Assembly (NCBI GenBank): GCA_023014365.1
Contig: JAEBUN010000067.1
Span: 1-64,000 of the forward strand
Length of the DNA stretch: 64,000 bases
Source: Lepiota brunneoincarnata
Lineage: Eukaryota > Basidiomycota > Agaricomycetes > Agaricales > Agaricaceae
Direction: 5' to 3'
In this document: positions 57,122 through 64,000 of the stretch, in pieces
Position numbering within the stretch: position 1 is the stretch's first letter
Layout: the number at the start of each line of letters is the position of its first letter
The notes under the pieces: generated by a model
What the model was told of the DNA's origin: nothing
Database searches by the model: none
Seen by the model: the letters and a program-made list of their open reading frames with translations, nothing else
Made by a program: the position numbers and the translations under genes

Positions 57122-59741
57122 GCAATCTCGCGCTGGTGGAGGACAATACAATCGAGGGCTTTTGTACATTTGTGCTAGGTGCCTCAACAACCAACGATTT
57201 CCAACAACTGTGATGGTGGACTGCACAAACAGAGTGGTTGAGCTGTGTCCCCACCATACCCATGGCTTACAGCAGCGTATTGGTAGAGTCGTTGGCTCAC
57301 ATTCCACAGAAATTTACCCATATAGGTTTGGATGGATTTAGTTTGCCAGAACGGGTTGTTTCACAGTGGCTAGCGATCAAGAACAGTCTGGATGAAATCA
57401 CACAAATTATGAAGACCGAGAATGGCCTGAGTTTTCTCTGCCCATTTGCCCCTTCTAGTTTTGGGTATCACCAAAAACACAGCATGGAATCACATGCATG
57501 GCATCTCGCTACCAAAGCCTGCGACTTGTTTAGTATATGGTTGGGCTTACTCCACTGGCAAATCCACAAGATCGTAGATCCTGGCTATTATGAGGGAATC
57601 ACACCCACAAAATGGGTTGTTCAGGTTGCAATGGCATGCAAGTTCAATCAGGCACTGCTGGATAGTCTCTGAACGGCACTGCTGTTGCAGAGATACTGGG
57701 ATGTAAACCAAGCAGGTGTGATTCTCCATCTCCTGCCCTGGCCATCACAGCCAAGCCCTGCCTATTTCATGAATATCAATGTCCCTGTATGGTACCATTG
57801 GAGTCCTACAACAGATCCATCATATCCTGCACCTAGTGCCCATGAACTTCAACTGGTGACCACTTGGATTGCAAAGACACCTCACTTCCCTGCTACTAGC
57901 CACCAGCTGCTCATCGCATTTTCTGATGTACCCCGTGAACAGCCACTCCCATCTTCTAAATTTGACACCAGTGATGAGTTTCCGCCATGGGAACCAGACT
58001 CTTTTCAACCGCAACCACCAGATGAAGATTACGATATATCAATTGATGAGCCCACAGATGGAAGCTCACCAGACGTACATGTGTATCTCACCAAAGGAGG
58101 AATGGTGAGGATGGAGTCCACCAGGTCTGGGAGAACATTTTGGGAACCATTCTTTCAAGAGCATGCAGCTGCCATTGCCAAGCTAAAAGCAAGAGGGACC
58201 ACACTGGATTGTCAAAAATGGGAGAACCAAGAGAGGAACCCACCCACTACCAGTGCACCTGTCTTTGTCTGGGATTGGGATTTTGATGATCCCACCAAGT
58301 TTACGCAACAACTTGTGAGAAGAGATGAGTGAGAGAGTATGCTTGCAGAATATGGCCCAAGGCAGAAATGGTATGATGCTGTTTTCAATGAGTGGCACTG
58401 TTGTACAGAGTGGGGGAAGGATGAGGATAGTGATGATGAAGACATGCACGAGGTCCAGGAGGTTGCTGTGGGCCCAGTTGAGTTGCTTCAGGAGTGGGGA
58501 GACCAAAGTCAGGCTCCTACAAGCACAGCTGAAGTTCCTTGGGGGGAGATATCGGAAGTTGAGCAGGCCACGCAACTTGTTCCTGTATCAACCCATCTGG
58601 TTGACAGTGACCAATTCACGGCTGACAATTTGCAGTGTGTGACTTTGGAGATCCTTTATAACCAGTTTGGCTTCACAGTCCCCACAGACCTGAATGAGAA
58701 TGACACCGTAGTTGGACCTGTGAATGGGAGGAGCTTGATTCACACTTTGGGGATTACATGGATGCCTTTGGAGAGTCTGTTTTTCTCCACACCACTGGGT
58801 CAAAGGTATTTAAAGTTCCTTGCCTGTTTTTCCAAGAAGCTTCCCCCACAGCCACATATCCAAGAGTGGGACTTAGCTGACTCTAATCCTTGCACCTTGA
58901 TAAACTCGCACCAGTTGAAATACATTCAAGTTGTAGCCAACTCAACTGATCAGATGTACATGTTTGATTTCGGATCAGAGTCCACTGTGCCCTGGAACCT
59001 TGCTGTATATACCACAACAGCTGCTCTCTCCATTTGCAGGATGGGGAGTGACATTAAAGAGAAAGACATCATGCTGGAGTTGGTTATGGCTGGGACACAT
59101 TTCTGCACACTTCAATCTGCTGCTACCCTCAGGGCCCTTGGTGTGGGAGTGCTGCCTCAGGTGGTATCAGTTCTGCTCCGTCTGCTAGACCACAAGTTCA
59201 CTAAGACAGACTATGAATTCTACCATCAGCAGTGTCAGATCATTTTGAAACAGCGTCATGGTTGGGCAGCATTGTTGCATGGGGGCTTTGTTTGCCACAT
59301 TGCTCTTGACACCATTGGTGTACAGGGTGCTCTATCTGGCCCATCAGGCAAATATCATGATGGTTTGCTCATGTATTCTGTTATGGATGAGGCAGGGAAC
59401 AAGTTTTTGGATGATGACTTGAGCCAGGATGAATTGGATGTAATCTGTGGGTTATATGTCTCATACACAGGTCTGAGTTCTTATTCCATTCATATTTCAT
59501 GTATTACTGACTACAATCTTCAGGTCGGGGAGAGGACAAAAGAAAATTGTCATGGTTCCCCTTGACACACCTCTACAAGGGATCAGGTGAAGATTTGGGA
59601 TGTTGGTCTGACTGGATGAATGATCTCTACAACAGACAAGTGGCTTGTGTGATGGGATACTGTGAGGATGAGAAGATGGGATTCCCTTGGACTCTGTCAA
59701 CTTGGCACCAGCGGCTGAGAGGTGCCCCCGAAGGACAATGA

Positions 59742-60800
59742 GCGATGAAAGTCCTCAAAGAATGATCCAGGGAATTTATCAACAAGTTCAGTCCCCCTGG
59801 TGCCCATCGGTAGATTCATCATGTTGTAGTTATGTTTTTTTTTGTTGGCTGGAATAGTATCATGTAAATACAGAAGTACCTGAAATCACAAGTCATTTAT
59901 TTGAATCTCTACCAGGCAAGCTAAGTTGAACATGAGTCACACATATGCTGAAGTCAATGGCTTGACCTATACATCCATACGGCTGATCCTCTTAGCTCTA
60001 TTGTCACCTCCTTGCCATCATCTATGGATCAAGGACGTCACATCTATAAGATGTTCCATTCACCCCAGAAACAGTGGAGATATCTGTGCAGCAATCATGA
60101 GAGCACGTGAGAAAATGAGTCAGGTGATGCCCTGATCAACGGGATGCGTTTCCTTCACACATTCCCTTCCATCATCATGATCTCGGTCGTTAACTGCCTG
60201 AAACCCGCTTAATGGACAAGGTAAGTATTTATGAAGGTCAAACTCTCATCTACTGACACTCAACATAGACATTATCTATGTATCTCAGCCATAGAAATTG
60301 GATACCAGTCTGTGGCTATCATCTGAGGATCTCCTCAGATGTAAGCACAGAAACTCATACTGGAACACCCCTTGGGTACCGTCTGAGGATCCCCTTGGAG
60401 GCTAACTGAGAGTTCTCAAACTGCTGCAGGTGATCATTGTGAACAGTGACACATGCTACTCTTTGGATTGGTGGATGTTAGGCCAGATGTCCACCTTCAC
60501 GTACCAATTCCTTGTCCATACCCTCCCATTATGTAGAAGCATTCCTCATGACAAGTAATATATGCTTGTTAATCTGTCTCATGCATCCCTGCATGAGTCA
60601 CCCTGCGTCGGCAGGAAAAGTCCACTGGGCTGTGCTATTGTGCATTTTTTCTCTCCACCCTGGTCATGCCTATCCCCTGCACCTGCGGTTGTGGCCTGCA
60701 AGTGACATACACTACAAGACAAAACCATTTGAATGGTCGTGGAAAGATGTCACTCAGAGTGAGTGTTTTAGCAGAGCAAGAATGACTGGGGCATGCTTCC
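59742..60800 (+). other. Plavaka internal non-coding region
   Basis: Separates the accessory gene from the transposase. It carries two more copies of the TCTGAGGATCTCC motif (60322-60339, imperfectly palindromic, and 60382-60399). No confident gene was seen. Confidence 0.4.
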
Positions 60801-63800
60801 TTGCTCCCCAACCACCAACACCACTGGATTCCACCTCAGGACCACCGGGGGGGAGACTCCAAAAAGCAGCTGCAATCTAGTTCTGACCAGGATGGCAGCC
60901 GTAAGCGGACTAAAGCAGCTCAACCTGGGGTGCACCAACCTCCTGGAATATTTTCTACCTCCCAAGCCAAAATGGACTTCACAGAAACCCTCCCTGCATT
61001 AGAACAAGATGGTGGTGGTAATTTCCTTGAAGCATTGCCATCTATGTGCTGGTCAGACAGGTTTGTGGATAGAACCAGGTGCATGAGGGAGCAGCGATGG
61101 GGAAATAGCCACCTGTGAGATGATGGTTCTGGGCCTGCCTGTAGGAATCATAATGACAGTGAAGATGAGGGGTTTGATGGTGTTGTCGGAGCTGATCCAG
61201 AAGTTTCCCAGCCTGAAGACTGCAAGAGTGATGAAGACTGCAAGAGCGATGAAGCCTGTGAGAGCGATGGAACTTGCAAGAGCAGTGAAGACAGCAAGGT
61301 CAACAAAAACAACGGCTTGTTCATGGGGTCTGAAGCAGCTGGTATTTCCTCTTGGGACATGCTTGAGGAAAACTTCAAGCATGAAGTGGTGTCCACAGCC
61401 ACAGGTTTGTCCTTGCCCTATGAATCACCTGCCTTGCTAACAATACTTCAGATACGAATGCCTTGGGAGATTCAGACCTTAATCTACTTTGTAGTTATAC
61501 GCTCAAGGTGGAGGACCACATAACTGAGTACACCTTCAGTCGATTCCATAAAGCCTTTCCAGGCAGCAGTCAGGTTAGCCTGAAAATGACCAAGAAGTGT
61601 GTTTGATCCCTGTCTGGATTTTGGCCCATATGATACAGCTGTTGTATAAATAGTTGTGTTTGCTTTGTTGGGCTGTATGAAGACCTTGCTGAATGCCCCA
61701 ACTGCAAGGAAATGTGATACACAACTAATGGAAAGCCATGCAAGACATTCGAGTACCTTCCCCTCATCCCTCACCTATGAGCTATGTCAGCAAACCTCAC
61801 ACACATGAAAAAAATGCGCTATTGGGGAGAACACATTCACGAGCCTGGCATCATTAAGGACATTTTTGATGGTTCCCATTATCAGTCCTTACTCAATACT
61901 CTCATCCCCAATACAAGTCATCCCATGTACTTTTTCTCCAATGAGCATGACGTTGCCCTTGGTCTTTCAATGGACGGCTTTGGTCCATTCAAACAGTGTG
62001 ATAAGACATGCTGACCCATCCTCCTTGTCAACTACAATCTCCCCCCTGAAATATGTTTCCAGAAACAGTACCACATTCATGTTGGTACAGTCCCAGGTCC
62101 AAAAAAGCCTTGGGATTGGGATTCGTTCTGCTGGCCACTTACTCAAGAACTCATCCAACTCAAAATGGGTGTCAAAGCTTTCGATGTGATCAGTCGATCA
62201 CTATTCTTGCTTCATGCCTATCTCATCATAGCATTTGGTGACATTCCGGCCATGGCCCTAATCATGTGCATGAAAGGGCAGAACGGTATCAGCCCATGCT
62301 GTATCTGCAACATCAAAGGGATTTGCTCACAATCTTGCACTTACTATGTCCCTCTTCAACAAGATAAGATCCCCAAAGCAAATCCTCCTCAATACAACCC
62401 ATCTGATCTCCCCATTCATACTCATGAGGAGTTTTTAGAGCAAGCGCATGCTGTAGAAATGGCCCTCAGTAACTCCATGCATGAAGAGCTTGCCAAACAA
62501 TATGGCATCAAAGGGATACCGATCCTCAGTACCATATCTTCGCTCTCATTCCCATCTTCATTCCCATTCAACTTCATGCACCTCATTTGGGAAAATTTGA
62601 TTCCCAACCTCATTCTGTTCTGGACTTGCAAATTCAAGGACCTAGATCACCAAGGCAAAGGTTATGTTATTGCAATGCAAATCTGGAATGAAATTGGTGT
62701 GGCTATGGCAGCATGTGGTGCAACAATCCCAGCAGCTTTTGGAGCTTCAGTACCCAACATTGCGACTAAACAGTTGCAAATGACTGCTGAGATGTACGCC
62801 ATCTGGACACTCTATATTGCTCCAGTTGTGCTCCATGGCAGGTTCACAAACACAAAGTACTATGACCATTTCATGCAGCTTGTCAAACATTTGAAGCTCT
62901 GCTTGTTATTCAAGCTCACGGAAGAGGAATTGAAACAGATTGATGAGGGTTTCAAGTCTTGGGTTCAGATGTATGAGAAGTGAGTATCTACCTTCTACAT
63001 TGTGCTCTTATACTTAAATCAATGCAGACTGTACTATCAAAATGACCCTGTTTGACTCTCCACTTGTCCTCTGACTCTCCATGCTCTTCTTTATATTGCA
63101 TGGGGTATCCAGGTGGTGGGTCCTGTCTGGATGTATTGGGCATTTCCTATGGAGCGTCATTGCAATACTCTACTTCCATCAATCAGAAGTAGACGCCACC
63201 CTTACAAATCCATCAACACCTTTGTTACAGTGACTGCACAGCTAAATCAAATACAATTATTATATGATCTTTATGATGCGCTATCTTTGGATCCTGACAA
63301 GAAGGAAACTGACAAAATTGTCCATGATTTATGTATGTTCAACTTGTCATCACATCATTATTGCTTATTTACCTCTTGTAAACAGACCCGCTTTACATGT
63401 TTTCTGCCCTGCGACAATGTGAAACCCTATCTCCACCCATATATAACAAAGTTCTAGCTTCTTTAGCAACACGCTTCAATGTCACAAAGCAAGTTATTCA
63501 ATCTGTCATAAAACCAGATCAGCTTGTTGTCCAATATGGCAGAGTAACTCATCTTGAAGGAGGTGATCTCATGATTGCCCATGATTTGGTTGGGAAGAGA
63601 GAGGACAGTCAGGATGCATCCTTTGTACAAGTGAGCACTATTGCCCCTTCCTGTATATAATATCTGAATGTTCCCCATTCCAGTATATTCAACTTGTGGA
63701 TCGGCATGCTTGCCAAAAGAGAAGAACACCAGAATTCAGGCCATGCAATTTCTTTGGCCAACTAAAGCGCATCCTTGTTTTGGAAATCCTGTCCACACCA

Positions 63801-64000
63801 CAACTCAACTTAGCCACACCAATGACTGCTATCCTGGCACTTATTCACAGTGTCAAGGCAACATGAAAAAACAGCATTTATTATTACAGTTATAAAGATT
63901 GTGGTATTGATGAAGTCGTTGATCTAGGTACAGTGCAGTGTGTTGTTGGAAGGATATTAGACAGGGGTGAGTGGGCCATCATAGATAGAAGCCCTGATAT
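60801..64000 (+). pseudogene. Plavaka-family transposase (runs off window end), with nonsense codons
   Basis: The N-terminal part is seen at 60801-61118 (GVHQPPGIFSTS, WSDRFVDRTRCMREQ). The main domain runs in one frame from about 61680: CPNCKE, KTFEYLPLIPHL, HDVALGLSMDGFGPF, PILLVNYNLPPEI, GTVPGPKKPWDWDSF, LHAYLIIAFGDIPAMALIMCMKGQNG, KQYGIKGIPILSTISSLSFPSSFPFNFMHLIWENLIPNLI and ATIPAAFGASVPNIATKQ. After introns at 62980-63027 and about 63333-63384 it continues VVGPVWMYWAFPMERHCNTLLPSIRSRRHPY, then to the edge with VQCVVGRILDRGEWAIIDR. These are the hallmarks of basidiomycete Plavaka transposases. TGA codons interrupt it at 61715, 61778, 62012, 63053 and 63864. Confidence 0.85.

Larger units (their letters stand above)
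49721..59741 (+). pseudogene. Plavaka accessory gene of unknown function, split by a Gypsy element
   Basis: Starts MAGRVSIMNGDTFYSP at 49721, is interrupted at 49783-57121 by the Gypsy element, and resumes in the same frame as NLALVEDNTIEGFCTFVLGAST. The rest runs in one frame to 59470: LAHIPQKF...LPERVVSQWLAIKNSLDEI, FAPSSFGYHQKHSMES, YNQFGFTVPTDLNENDTVVGPVNGRSL, GWAALLHGGFVCHIALDTIGV, LSQDELDVICGLYVSYTG. An intron (59471-59523) leads to a last exon LSWFPLTHLYKGSGEDLG...WHQRLRGAP ending at 59741. In-frame TGAs at 57670 and 58330 sit where Arg is plausible. This protein family is common and repetitive in agaricomycetes; no enzymatic motif is visible to me. Dead in this copy. Confidence 0.65.

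Overview
The window looks like nuclear DNA of an agaricomycete (mushroom-forming basidiomycete). Almost every gene is split by many 46-64 bp GT-AG introns. The gene set includes a basidiomycete-type sesquiterpene synthase, an SNF5 with a GATA-like zinc finger, an Argonaute, and a Plavaka-type DNA transposon next to Copia and Gypsy elements. No species can be named from the sequence. Exon boundaries below were read by eye; for most multi-exon genes the spliced lengths were summed and checked to be a whole number of codons.

1-20 kb: the 3' part of a sesquiterpene synthase is followed by a family of three co-oriented paralogues (1.5-4.4, 11.6-14.4 and 15.1-17.0 kb). They share a helical N-terminal region of unknown function. 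Two end in a P-loop GTPase domain plus coiled coil, and the third ends in an SH3-like domain. Between the parts lie 75-bp symmetric exons that have been duplicated together with their introns. Two fragments of the biotin-protein ligase gene (intact copy at 17.2-19.4 kb) lie upstream of two of the paralogues, pointing to segmental duplication of a ligase/paralogue block. Interspersed are a RING E3 ligase, a TPT-type sugar-phosphate/nucleotide-sugar transporter, and an uncharacterised polytopic membrane protein.

20-42 kb: a small hairpin membrane protein, a complete cytochrome P450, an alpha/beta hydrolase whose nucleophile position is alanine, a 69-residue Ala/Thr-rich protein, SNF5 (1729 aa), a small secreted cysteine-rich protein hidden in an apparent gap, a ketopantoate reductase with a one-base frameshift in a C6 run, an Argonaute (943 aa, DEDD slicer residues), and an unknown gene.

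42-64 kb is a nest of transposable elements. An old Copia element (minus strand) is cut by a younger Copia with 355-bp LTRs and a 5-bp target duplication. It is also truncated where a Plavaka element begins. The Plavaka carries an accessory gene of unknown function, which is itself split by a 7.3-kb Gypsy element with 455-bp LTRs and a GCAA target duplication. In all of these elements the damage is dominated by CpG transitions, and most in-frame stops are TGA where CGA (Arg) is expected. This fits CpG methylation and deamination acting on repeats, next to a genome-defence Argonaute gene.
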